Part shown: positions 1-6,945 of the stretch, one piece after another
Layout: each line of letters begins with the position of its first letter
Numbering within the stretch: the stretch's first letter is position 1
Position numbers and translations under genes: made by a program
The notes under the pieces: model-generated
Databases searched by the model: none
The model's input: the letters and a program-made list of their open reading frames with translations, nothing else
What the model was told of the DNA's origin: nothing
DNA from: Proteobacteria bacterium UBA2996
GTDB lineage: Bacteria > Pseudomonadota > Gammaproteobacteria > Arenicellales > UBA868
Direction: 5' to 3'
Length of the DNA stretch: 10,354 bases
Assembly (NCBI GenBank): GCA_002346525.1
Contig: DDZY01000184.1
Coordinates: 2,782 to 13,135 of the forward strand

Positions 1-958
1 CCCACTCGAGTTGTTCGGCCAGAATATGGTGCTGGATAAGATGGGTTTGCAGCCTTCCCAACAGGGTCTCTATAAAAGGCATAAGCTGTTCGGTGTTGGT
101 AATGCCGGTATCAAATACGGCGTCCTGCCGAAATACCGGCGGTGGTGTAATTCCCGCCTGAGGATCAGGCTGCTTGCCCAGAAGCTTGTCCAATTGCTGC
201 ACAAGATCTGGACCCAGCCGCCGGGCGAGTCCATCTCTGGGAAGGCGCAGCAGGTCACCCAGAGTACTGATCCCGTACTGCTTTAGTGCCCGTTGTTTTT
301 TGGTACTGGTAACCATCGCTTGTGCCGGCAGTTCACGTATAGCGACGTGGATATGCTCTTTTGCAGTTATGCACACAGCTTTTCCGTTGCGAACACACAG
401 CAGCGCGCTGGCGGGTGTAGGCATGGCAGTGATGCAGGGCGATTGCGTCTCAAAAGCCAGCCCAGAGCGGATTTTTTCAAGAAGTTGTGTAACACCGCCA
501 AACAGTTTTGCACTGCCGGCGACTTCCAGCAGCAGATTACTCCCGGCAATGCTGACCATCGGTGTCCAATGGCCTGCCAGCAGGGCGAGGCGCGCAAGCC
601 GGTCATTTTCGGCCGATCTATCCTGAGGCAATATGTGCAGCGCAGGGTTCAGGACCTGTGCTGCGGTGAGCGTCATTCCGGATCGTATGCCGCTTTTTTG
701 GGCTGGATAATTTGGGACAATGATTGTACGTATCTGGCCCTGTTGAGCATAAACAGCCATTGGTTGCTGCTGTGCCGTTTCGCCAAGCGCTTCCAGTGGC
801 AAAAAAGGAAAAGACACAGCAACCCACAGAGGCTCCTGATCAGCGGACCGCTGCACTTCGGCTAGCGTATCTGATGACGCCTCAACCAGATCGGGTTTGC
901 CGCGTACCGGGACTGTCAGAGCAGGCCGATTCTTTGTGTTCTGATATAACTGAGACAC
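1..958 (-). CDS. imuB: ImuB, Y-family polymerase-like translesion protein (3' end cut by window edge)
   Basis: ImuB is a catalytically dead Y-family polymerase relative. In known systems it links ImuA and the error-prone polymerase DnaE2 to the sliding clamp during SOS mutagenesis. Only 319 codons are visible, because the gene runs off the left edge. Family landmarks are LWVAVSFPFLPLEAL (residues 44-58), GMTLTAAQVLNPALHIL (94-110), LLLEVAGSAKLFGG (142-155) and a helix-hairpin-like stretch LGDLLRLPRDGLARRLGP (233-250). The acidic residues that bind metal in active Y-family enzymes are missing: WVAVSF replaces the DxD region, and VSIAGSNLLLEV replaces the S-(I/V)-D-E region. The start chosen is GTG at 958, 4 bp after the imuA stop, with AAAGGA 8 nt upstream. 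An in-frame ATG at 982, inside imuA, has no good ribosome binding site. About 43 residues precede the first conserved block. The clamp-binding motif and C-terminal domain lie outside the window. The family call is firm and the start moderately so. Confidence 0.93.
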   Translation of the reverse strand, partial: MSQLYQNTKNRPALTVPVRGKPDLVEASSDTLAEVQRSADQEPLWVAVSFPFLPLEALGETAQQQPMAVYAQQGQIRTIIVPNYPAQKSGIRSGMTLTAAQVLNPALHILPQDRSAENDRLARLALLAGHWTPMVSIAGSNLLLEVAGSAKLFGGVTQLLEKIRSGLAFETQSPCITAMPTPASALLCVRNGKAVCITAKEHIHVAIRELPAQAMVTSTKKQRALKQYGISTLGDLLRLPRDGLARRLGPDLVQQLDKLLGKQPDPQAGITPPPVFRQDAVFDTGITNTEQLMPFIETLLGRLQTHLIQHHILAEQLEW

Positions 959-962
959 AATC

Positions 963-1625
963 CTAATCCTTTCTTGATCCATCTTGGCTTGGCCTGATTG
1001 TTGATGCGGGCTGGGATGAAGGATGCGCCACCATCAGATTCTGATGCAGCGGGCCGCCACGGCACTTGATCAGGTCGATGCACAGACCACCATCCGTATT
1101 GCGGCAATGCAGTTTTAGTGCGGCCATGCTGTGAGTATTGAGTGCGCGCTCATTCTGAAAGCAGATACCCAGTCCGCCTCCGTATTCAGCAGCAAGCTGC
1201 AGTCTTCGTGTGGCGGACTGATGCAATCTGCCGGGCCAGCACAACACTGCACTGCAGGCATGTGAGCGTAATGCCTGTTCTGTCGACCACAGGATGTCTG
1301 TCGGGTCTGATGTATTGATCAGCAGGATTTTTGACAGGTCCAGTCCGTGCTGACTCAAGCCGGGCGGGTAGGGTATGGCCGGCGGTGCAATCCAGACTTG
1401 CCAGGGGCGCGAGGACATGATTTTGCCAAGGGCCGGCATGAGCAGCCACAACGGACTGTAGGCAATATCTTCTATCAGTATTTCAGTGAGGGCATGCTGG
1501 GGCCACCCGCCGCCCGGCAGATGCTGGTCAAGAGCGGCAAAACCGGTTGCGACAGCACCCCCGGCTTGGGCTGCTTTCTTGCCGCGCCAGATATCCCGCC
1601 GCTGCAGGCAGGATTCCAGGCTCAC
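963..1625 (-). CDS. imuA: ImuA, translesion synthesis-associated RecA/SulA-like protein
   Basis: ImuA is an SOS-induced partner of ImuB and DnaE2 in the mutasome that copies damaged DNA. It has a RecA-like fold and is often annotated as a SulA-like or RecA-like protein. The 220-residue product has the family signature LDQHLPGGGWPQHALTEIL (residues 32-50), then LWLLMPALGKI (59-69), VWIAPPAIPYPPGL (77-90), GLDLSKILLI (94-103) and LWSTEQALRSHACSAVLCW (112-130). No Walker A P-loop (GxxxxGK[ST]) is present; the stretch after residue 50 reads IEDIAYSPLWLL. Lack of a P-loop is usual for this family as far as I recall. The start is GTG at 1625, overlapping the lexA TGA in a GTGA tetranucleotide, which implies translational coupling. 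The tail from about residue 200 is polar and poorly conserved. The identification is secure from its motifs and its place between lexA and imuB. Confidence 0.93.
   Translation of the reverse strand: MSLESCLQRRDIWRGKKAAQAGGAVATGFAALDQHLPGGGWPQHALTEILIEDIAYSPLWLLMPALGKIMSSRPWQVWIAPPAIPYPPGLSQHGLDLSKILLINTSDPTDILWSTEQALRSHACSAVLCWPGRLHQSATRRLQLAAEYGGGLGICFQNERALNTHSMAALKLHCRNTDGGLCIDLIKCRGGPLHQNLMVAHPSSQPASTIRPSQDGSRKD
967..972 (-). promoter_or_regulatory. Shine-Dalgarno site for imuB
   Basis: AAAGGA on the minus strand lies 8 nt before the GTG at 958, within the last codons of imuA. This supports the GTG start over the in-frame ATG at 982, and it suggests imuB is translated by ribosomes finishing imuA. 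Confidence 0.55.
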
Positions 1626-2227
1626 GGCAGAGAGTCATTTCGTATCACCCCAACGCCAATGCCTTCAATAGCCAATGGCTGCTGACGCAGATCGATGCGT
1701 ACAGGATCGAAATCGGGATTTTTAGGCAGTAGGGTAACGATATTTCCCCGGCGTCGGAATTCCTTGACAGTGACTTCGTCATCCAGCCGAGCGACCACAA
1801 TCTGCCCATTGGCAGCTTCTCGTGCACGGTGTACAGCCAGCAGGTCACGATTCAGGATGCCGGCATCACGCATGCTCATCCCGCGTACACGCAACAGATA
1901 GTGAGCCTGGGGGCGAAACAGCCTTGGTGGCAGGGGGTAATGATCCTCAATGTGCTCGGTTGCCAGGATCGGATTACCGGCAGCCACCTCGCCCACAACA
2001 GGCACTCCGGATGGCGTCAGTAACCGTATGCCCCGGGATGCTCCAGACCGAAGCTCGATAACACCTTTGCGTGCCAGGGTGCGCAAGTGCTCCTCAGCCG
2101 CATTAGCTGAGCGAAATCCCAGTTGTTTGGCAATTTCAGCGCGGGTTGGAGGCATGCCAGTGGTATCAACAAAGGCCTGGATACATTCCAGTACCTGCAG
2201 CTGCCGTGTGGTCAGAGGTCTGTTCAT
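1622..2227 (-). CDS. lexA: LexA, SOS-response transcriptional repressor/autoprotease
   Basis: LexA represses SOS genes by binding CTGT-N8-ACAG boxes and cleaves itself when RecA filaments form on damaged DNA. The product is 201 residues; E. coli LexA has 202. The N-terminal winged-helix DNA-binding domain spans about residues 1-70, with PPTRAEIAKQLGFRS (26-40) and the helix AAEEHLRTLARKGVIEL (43-59). The self-cleavage site is Ala83-Gly84 in VAAGNP. The catalytic serine is Ser118 in RGMSMRD and the catalytic lysine is Lys155 in TVKEF, so the protease should work. It starts the lexA-imuA-imuB operon and overlaps imuA by 4 bp. Its promoter carries a LexA box, so it should regulate itself. No strong Shine-Dalgarno precedes the ATG. 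It may be the only LexA of the genome, or a second copy tied to the mutagenesis cassette as in some pseudomonads; the window cannot tell. Confidence 0.97.
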   Translation of the reverse strand: MNRPLTTRQLQVLECIQAFVDTTGMPPTRAEIAKQLGFRSANAAEEHLRTLARKGVIELRSGASRGIRLLTPSGVPVVGEVAAGNPILATEHIEDHYPLPPRLFRPQAHYLLRVRGMSMRDAGILNRDLLAVHRAREAANGQIVVARLDDEVTVKEFRRRGNIVTLLPKNPDFDPVRIDLRQQPLAIEGIGVGVIRNDSLP

Positions 2228-2263
2228 AGCATCGCGGACTTGGATTGGGTGGGATTCAAGATA

Positions 2264-2279
2264 CTGTTTATATATACAG
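2264..2279 (-). promoter_or_regulatory. LexA (SOS) box of the lexA-imuA-imuB operon
   Basis: The minus strand reads CTGTATATATAAACAG. This is a perfect CTGT-N8-ACAG operator and differs from the E. coli consensus core CTGTATATATATACAG at one position. It lies 36 nt upstream of the lexA ATG and covers the predicted -10, so LexA binding should block RNA polymerase. No second copy of this motif was found in the window. Confidence 0.95.
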
Positions 2280-2299
2280 TTATTCCAACATCTTGTCTA
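2271..2299 (-). promoter_or_regulatory. Sigma-70-type promoter of lexA-imuA-imuB
   Basis: On the minus strand TAGACA (2299-2294) and TATATA (2276-2271) are separated by 17 nt. That is five of six matches to the -35 consensus with ideal spacing. The -10 lies inside the LexA box. The inferred transcript would start near 2264, giving a leader of roughly 37 nt before lexA. Confidence 0.7.
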
Positions 2300-2350
2300 G
2301 CCCTGCCGATTCTGGCGGGATTGCCGCGGTCCACCCGGCTGGCCGGCGTT

Positions 2351-3574
2351 TTAGAAAAACAGTTGAAGGGACAGAACGATGAAATCGCTGTCCTGAAGAT
2401 ACGAGATAGCGTTATTCGGGTCGACGTCAATGAAAGACTGTGCTTCCAGCGTGATCCGGGCATCGCCCAGAACCCGCCGGCTTGCTTCTAATCGGAAACT
2501 GCTGCTGCTGTCGTCAAGGTCAGAGAAGACTCCCGCCAGAAACTCCGAACTTTGGGTATCGTTGAAAGAGGCCCGTATTCCGGCAAAGAGGTCATTCTGC
2601 AATGGCACCGTGGCGCGGTCATCACGACTGTCGACATGCCACTCTGCGAGCAGGCCAAGATCAAAAAGCGAATTTGCCAGCTCGTACATTGTGTACTCGG
2701 CCCCGCTGATACCCGCGCTGAAGTCACTGGTGAGCGCATCGGTCTCGAAGGCTCTGTGAATCGCCTCAAGCTTCCAGAGCCAACTGCCCCGGGTCAGCTG
2801 AAGATCCAGACCCCACTGATTGATCAGGGGATATCGAGGCCGGAATGTTCCGTTTGACTGGGCAATGAACTCCGGATCGCGTGAGGTGCCGTTAAACCAC
2901 GAAAGACCATAGTCGATAATGCCTCGATAACCCGAAAACCGTGCTGCAAGATCAACGTGCTGCTGTCCATTGCGGGCGCCATAGAGTGCTTTGCCATCTT
3001 CTATCGGAAAGGGCAGTGCCAAGGGCTGATCTGACGGCAAGAACGCGCGCTCGCGAAAGCCGGGGAGTACATACAAATCCAACACACTCTGATCGAATAG
3101 GCGACTCGCTCTGACCATCGTCTGTCCCAGCTTGTCCTCACCATCGAAGCCCTCGAGTCGGTCGGTTTGATTGATAATGTCAACCAGATGCCCGGATTCG
3201 GTCACGCCCCAGAATACCCGGCTGATGCCGCCGATAGCTTCCCAGTTATCTGCGGTGTACAGCAGATTCAATTCCCGGATGTCGGCATGATTCATCTCAC
3301 CCCCAGTCGAGGCGATCCGGCCGTAAGGGAGAAAAGTGCCGATCAGGTGATCGGAATCAAAATCGCTGGTGAACTCAGCTTCGAGCCCTGCAAAAAACTG
3401 CTCGCGAACATCGGATGATCCCGAATGAATGCCGGGGAAGAACTGCCCCTGAAGTGAAAGTTCAAATTGCCTGTCAACATCTGCCCATGCCGATAAGGAT
3501 GAGGCAAGCGCAAAGATGCCCAGCATTCCGGCGATAAGCCGCGAATACCAGCACCGTCTGCGCGCAGCAATCAC
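2351..3574 (-). CDS. Outer-membrane beta-barrel protein of the RND/LolA-like operon
   Basis: The 407-residue product has a basic N-terminus and a hydrophobic signal peptide (about residues 12-31), with likely cleavage after AWA31 before DVDRQ. The mature part of about 376 residues is full of alternating polar/apolar strands and aromatic residues, and it ends in LSLQLFF. A terminal Phe is the signature that the Bam machinery recognises in outer-membrane barrels. Examples of strand-like segments are FELSLQGQFF (37-46) and the C-terminal FIVLSLQLFF. I do not recognise a named family. It could be a porin-like channel or a barrel receiving the operon's cargo. The start is a GTG overlapping the stop of the LolA-like gene in a GTGA tetranucleotide. 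No clear ribosome binding site is visible, so translational coupling is likely. It is the last gene of the operon, 124 bp before lexA on the same strand. Function beyond 'outer-membrane barrel' is inference. Confidence 0.82.
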   Translation of the reverse strand: MIAARRRCWYSRLIAGMLGIFALASSLSAWADVDRQFELSLQGQFFPGIHSGSSDVREQFFAGLEAEFTSDFDSDHLIGTFLPYGRIASTGGEMNHADIRELNLLYTADNWEAIGGISRVFWGVTESGHLVDIINQTDRLEGFDGEDKLGQTMVRASRLFDQSVLDLYVLPGFRERAFLPSDQPLALPFPIEDGKALYGARNGQQHVDLAARFSGYRGIIDYGLSWFNGTSRDPEFIAQSNGTFRPRYPLINQWGLDLQLTRGSWLWKLEAIHRAFETDALTSDFSAGISGAEYTMYELANSLFDLGLLAEWHVDSRDDRATVPLQNDLFAGIRASFNDTQSSEFLAGVFSDLDDSSSSFRLEASRRVLGDARITLEAQSFIDVDPNNAISYLQDSDFIVLSLQLFF

Positions 3575-4362
3575 AACAGCCGTTTTAACGCATTCTTGTT
3601 GAAGTCCCCACTTTTAAGCGGGGTTTCAAAATCGTAATTGAACCAGAGCAAGGTTGTGCTTTTGCCGGTTTGATGATTGGTCATTTCCATCCTGTCGGCC
3701 CGCCAGTAGCCTCCCGGATACTCCTGATAGTCAGAAAAATCCAGCGTCTTCAGCAGTTCATCCTTGCGGTCGTAGTATTCGATCTTGATGGACCGGAATT
3801 CAGCCTGATCCAGCCAGACGATCTGTCGTGTGTAGCCGGAGTTTTCGTAAAGGGGAATACGTTCGATCACGTAACACTGATAGGCGCCGCAGGATTCATC
3901 CTGAAGATAGCGATAATCATATTTGTCGAGCTCCTGGGAGCTCAGATCTTCGAATGCAAATTCGCTGCCCATGAAGGGGCCGGACCGGTTTCGGGAGGAA
4001 ATCCGCTTGACCCGCTTGATGGCGGGCAGGTAAAGCCATTGATCATCTGGCTCCAGTCCGTGGGAGAAGGTCAGCATCGCGGTCCCCCGGACATCCCGTG
4101 GCTCGTGAAAGAGTGAGAGGGTCTTGTCGCCATCACCCTCGACCTCGAGTTGGCGGGAACTGATCTTGCGTCGACTCTCCTTGCCTGCGCGGTTCCGCAG
4201 AATCATCTCCATGTCGGAACTTTGGTATTGCCAGCCGCTGTCCCGCTGATCTGCCTCGGTCGCTATCTCAAGACCCCGTGCCCTGTCGTTGGATGCGTCA
4301 GCCAACGATAGCTGCGGCAAGAAGAGGGCGATAAAGGCGAAAAGAACGCTGATAGGTCTCAT
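3571..4362 (-). CDS. Periplasmic LolA-like 'outer membrane lipoprotein-sorting' protein
   Basis: The 263-residue product starts with a signal peptide, MRPISVLFAFIALFLPQLSL, cleaved probably near ADA23. The mature part matches the LolA-like family usually annotated as outer membrane lipoprotein-sorting protein. Family landmarks include PRDVRGTAMLTF (88-99), DDQWLYLPAIKRVKRISSRN (106-125), GPFMGSEFAFEDL (128-140), YVIERIP (164-170), YTRQIVWLD (177-185), EYYDRKDELLKTLDFSDY (195-212) and NHQTGKSTTLLW (229-240). LolA-fold proteins bind lipid acyl chains in a half-barrel and ferry them across the periplasm. There is no lipobox, so it should be soluble. Cys158 and Cys163 could form a disulphide. The ATG at 4362 has GGAG 7 nt upstream and gives a proper signal peptide, so upstream extension into the exporter gene is rejected. 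It lies 34 bp after the exporter gene and overlaps the barrel gene by 4 bp. It is probably not housekeeping LolA, because it sits with an RND exporter rather than alone; its ligand is unknown. Confidence 0.88.
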   Translation of the reverse strand: MRPISVLFAFIALFLPQLSLADASNDRARGLEIATEADQRDSGWQYQSSDMEMILRNRAGKESRRKISSRQLEVEGDGDKTLSLFHEPRDVRGTAMLTFSHGLEPDDQWLYLPAIKRVKRISSRNRSGPFMGSEFAFEDLSSQELDKYDYRYLQDESCGAYQCYVIERIPLYENSGYTRQIVWLDQAEFRSIKIEYYDRKDELLKTLDFSDYQEYPGGYWRADRMEMTNHQTGKSTTLLWFNYDFETPLKSGDFNKNALKRLL

Positions 4363-4369
4363 GAAAAGG

Positions 4370-4373
4370 CTCC
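4370..4373 (-). promoter_or_regulatory. Shine-Dalgarno site for the LolA-like gene
   Basis: GGAG on the minus strand lies 7 nt before the ATG at 4362. This fixes the start directly in front of a signal peptide and argues against longer reading-frame extensions overlapping the upstream exporter gene. Confidence 0.65.
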
Positions 4374-4396
4374 GGTAGTCTGCGCGAATATTATGC

Positions 4397-6739
4397 TCAG
4401 GCGGTCTGGCTGATAGGGTCTTGACCGGTATTGGCAGCATGTTTGCCAGAAAGCCATCGGTCGAAACGGATGAGTAATCCCGGCAGCAGGAGGAAGTCCA
4501 CAACCAGCGCCAGTACCACGACCACGGCCACCAGCAATCCCATTTCTGCGTTGACCGAGAACGCCGAGGTAGAAATCACCAGAAATCCTGCTGCCAATGC
4601 CAGGGTGGTAGTCCAGAGAGCGACGCCCACGGTAGCAAAGGAATACCGAACGGCTGCCGCAGCATCCAGCCCCTGGTCGCGCCTTGCGCGCAGGTATTTG
4701 GTCATGAAGTGGATCGTGTCATCCACGACGATCCCGAGTGTCATGGCGGCAACCACAGACAGGCCCAGTCCGACTTCGCCGTCCACCAGGGCCCATAAAC
4801 CGAATGCCATCGCTGCCGGTGCGATGTTCGGGATTAGGGTCAAAAGCCCAAACCGCCAACTGCGCAGCGCCGCGATCATCAGCAATGAGATGGCAATTAA
4901 CGCAAAGGCGGTACCCCCGAGCATGCTGACAATATTGCGCATGCCGATATGGGAAAACATGATCGGCGGACTTGCGGCTGTTGTCAGCAGCGCTGGTGTG
5001 TTTTCCCGCATCCAATCGTAACTGCGCTGTTCAAAAGCAAGCGTCTGTGTGGTCGACAGGGTTTCCAGAGTGGCACTCAAGCGGGTGCGCTGTTTTTCAA
5101 CGTCTATCTGGTTATTGAGGTCCAGCCCGTAGGGCAGGGACATCTCATATAACAGAAGGTACTGTGCCGCCATGTCCCGTTCTTGTGGTAAGCGGTACCA
5201 GTCAGGATCATCGCTGTGCATGCTGCGGTTGACGCGCTTGAAGACATCCGTCAGCGTGCTGACATGCATGACTTCAGGCTGTTCAGCCAGCCAGTTCGAG
5301 AACCGTTCAACCTGGGCGAGGTAGGCGGGATTGGAAATTCCGCCCGACTCGCCTGAATCGAGCGCGTAATCGATGAAATACATTCCGGTCAGATTATCGA
5401 CGACGAAATCGGTATGAGGGCGGAACTCGATTCGTTCATCAAAATAGCGAACAAAGACGTCGTTAAGTTCATTGCGGGGAATGACCAGCACCAGCCCGAC
5501 AATCACCAGGCCCACTGTCGGCATGAGGATTCGGCGGCGCTTAATGACCCAGTCTCCAAGCCGGGTCATCATCTGCGTAATCAGGCTGCGTCCCTGACGG
5601 GGCTTTGCCGGCAACAAAGTTACGAGTGCCGGCAACAGCGTCGTGGAAAACAGCCAGGCAAACATGACGCCCACCGCTGAGATATTCCCTAAATCGTGAA
5701 AAGGCGGTGAATCACTGAAATTGAGCGAAAGAAATCCGATCGCAGTCGTGACCGAGGTCAGCAGGACCGGGCTGAAGTTAATACGGATACTCTCGGCCAT
5801 GGCTTCCTGCTTTCCCAGACCCTCTCGGATCTTCTGCAGCCAGTTCGAGAGGATATGCACGCAGTCAGCGACGGCAAGGGTCAGGATGATCGTGGGGGCC
5901 GACATGGAGGGCGGTGTCAGCCGGATGCCCATCCAACCGGCCGTGCCCATGGCTGCAATCACCGAGAGGGCAATGACAATCAGGGTGCCGAGCGTGCCCG
6001 TGAGGCCTCTTAACTGCAGAAAGACCATCAGCAGGATAATTGCGAGTGCAGCCGGAATCAGTTGAGTGGTATCACTCATTGCAGCTTCCTGGAACGCCTG
6101 ATTCATCATCACGATTCCAGTCAGGTAAACATCCATATTCGGGTAGGTGGCTTCGATGTAGTCGCGAATGTCACGAACTGCGGCCGCAGCGCGCGGATTT
6201 TCGGTAGCTTCATCGACCCCGGGCAGCTCTACCGTGATGTTGATCGCGGTAACGCGCGCATCAGGTGAGATCAGTCGTCTGAGCAGGGCGGGCTCATTGA
6301 GTGCGGCTGCTTTAATGCGGGAAAGCTCAGAGCCTGTCAGGCTTTCGGCATCCTGTACCAGGGGGGCGACCTCAAGGTCATCCCCGATCGCCGTGGTGTG
6401 CTGGAAGTTGGTGAGCGAGTCGACCCGGATTGAAAAAGGGGTGAGCCAGGCCCGTTCTGTAACGTCGGCAATGGCAGCGAGTGTCTCTGGCGTGAAAACC
6501 TGGCCCTCCCGCGGTGCCAGGACGATCAGGGCGTTGTCGTTTTTGCTGAAGATATCCTGCAGTTCCTCAAAAGCCTGCAGATGCACGTTCTCGCTTCCGA
6601 AAAAGACTCGATAGTCGTTGGTAAAGGTGAGAAATTGACCTCCCGAGGCGACACCGAGTGCGAGCAGGAGTGATAGGGCGATGGTGGCGGCACGGTAACG
6701 GGTTACCCAACGGCCCCAAGCGAGCGAAAAGCGATCCAT
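4397..6739 (-). CDS. RND/MMPL-family inner-membrane exporter (predicted lipid-type cargo)
   Basis: This 780-residue protein has the duplicated RND/MMPL layout. TM1 is at about 16-36, followed by a large periplasmic loop (37-225), then TM2-TM6 (227-377). TM7 is at about 402-420, followed by a second large loop (421-600), then TM8-TM12 (606-757). Conserved TM4 and TM10 stretches read LAVADCVHILSNW (288-300) and GIVVDDTIHFMTKY (669-682). Asp292 and Asp673/Asp674 are candidate proton-relay residues. The pattern fits the 'predicted exporter' group (COG1033-like) that includes lipid exporters such as HpnN and MmpL proteins, not the drug-efflux AcrB type. No membrane-fusion protein or TolC-like gene is nearby. 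Instead a LolA-like carrier and an outer-membrane barrel follow, which points to a lipophilic cargo. It is first in the operon. The ATG at 6739 has only a weak ribosome binding site but sits just downstream of a good promoter. Family is secure; cargo is inferred. Confidence 0.93.
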   Translation of the reverse strand: MDRFSLAWGRWVTRYRAATIALSLLLALGVASGGQFLTFTNDYRVFFGSENVHLQAFEELQDIFSKNDNALIVLAPREGQVFTPETLAAIADVTERAWLTPFSIRVDSLTNFQHTTAIGDDLEVAPLVQDAESLTGSELSRIKAAALNEPALLRRLISPDARVTAINITVELPGVDEATENPRAAAAVRDIRDYIEATYPNMDVYLTGIVMMNQAFQEAAMSDTTQLIPAALAIILLMVFLQLRGLTGTLGTLIVIALSVIAAMGTAGWMGIRLTPPSMSAPTIILTLAVADCVHILSNWLQKIREGLGKQEAMAESIRINFSPVLLTSVTTAIGFLSLNFSDSPPFHDLGNISAVGVMFAWLFSTTLLPALVTLLPAKPRQGRSLITQMMTRLGDWVIKRRRILMPTVGLVIVGLVLVIPRNELNDVFVRYFDERIEFRPHTDFVVDNLTGMYFIDYALDSGESGGISNPAYLAQVERFSNWLAEQPEVMHVSTLTDVFKRVNRSMHSDDPDWYRLPQERDMAAQYLLLYEMSLPYGLDLNNQIDVEKQRTRLSATLETLSTTQTLAFEQRSYDWMRENTPALLTTAASPPIMFSHIGMRNIVSMLGGTAFALIAISLLMIAALRSWRFGLLTLIPNIAPAAMAFGLWALVDGEVGLGLSVVAAMTLGIVVDDTIHFMTKYLRARRDQGLDAAAAVRYSFATVGVALWTTTLALAAGFLVISTSAFSVNAEMGLLVAVVVVLALVVDFLLLPGLLIRFDRWLSGKHAANTGQDPISQTA

Positions 6740-6769
6740 GATGGTAGTTCTTGCCGAAAAAGCGGGAGT

Positions 6770-6798
6770 ATTCTACGGTTAAGTTAACTCTTTATGAA
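6770..6798 (-). promoter_or_regulatory. Candidate promoter of the exporter operon
   Basis: TTCATA (6798-6793) and TAGAAT (6775-6770) on the minus strand are separated by 17 nt, a plausible sigma-70 pair with four and five matches to consensus. The predicted start near 6763 would give a leader of about 24 nt before the exporter ATG. Confidence 0.5.
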
Positions 6799-6819
6799 GG
6801 CGTCTTACGTAGGAAACCG

Positions 6820-6829
6820 TCCGCGCGGA
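6820..6829. repeat. 10-bp perfect palindrome in the divergent promoter region
   Basis: TCCGCGCGGA is its own reverse complement. It lies between the exporter operon promoter and the amidotransferase gene, about 22 bp upstream of the exporter -35 element. It could be a regulator site or chance; the sequence alone does not decide. Confidence 0.3.
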
Positions 6830-6907
6830 TATACGGATAGGATGAGGAGAGTCGCCGGATACCCAATTGGGACGAACAGGGGATGGGTCGTTGTTTGGTT
6901 TCTGAAC

Positions 6908-6913
6908 TACAAT
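6908..6913 (+). promoter_or_regulatory. Possible -10 element for the amidotransferase gene
   Basis: TACAAT lies 32 bp before the preferred ATG at 6946. No convincing -35 is seen at 16-18 bp upstream. If real, it would place the transcript start near 6920, which excludes the longer reading frame beginning at 6883. Confidence 0.25.
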
Positions 6914-6945
6914 CAGGTGCCCTTATCTTTTTCTATTTGTCATCG

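Noticed and set aside
293..865. Long plus-strand open frame opposite imuB (and another at 174-626)
   Set aside because: The minus strand here encodes clear ImuB motifs throughout. The plus-strand products are Arg/Cys/Gln-rich, match no family and lack ribosome binding sites.
2335..2346. CCGG-CTGG-CCGG hairpin after the barrel gene as a terminator
   Set aside because: The stem is only 4 bp and no T-tract follows on the minus strand, so it does not support an intrinsic terminator.
3670..4116. 148-codon plus-strand frame opposite the LolA-like gene
   Set aside because: The minus-strand frame has dense family motifs and a signal peptide; this one is its antisense shadow with no support.
4363..4503. 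Upstream extension of the LolA-like gene to an ATG at 4503
   Set aside because: It would overlap the exporter coding sequence by over 100 bp and place 47 unrelated residues before an obvious signal peptide. The ATG at 4362 has its own GGAG.
4431..5021. 196-codon plus-strand frame opposite the exporter gene
   Set aside because: It mirrors the coding strand of a well-conserved RND protein; the product is Ser/Arg/Thr-rich low-complexity antisense.
6883..6945. Earlier ATG for the amidotransferase
   Set aside because: The purine-rich run touches the ATG with no spacing, the extra 21 residues do not fit the fold, and a possible -10 lies inside this stretch.
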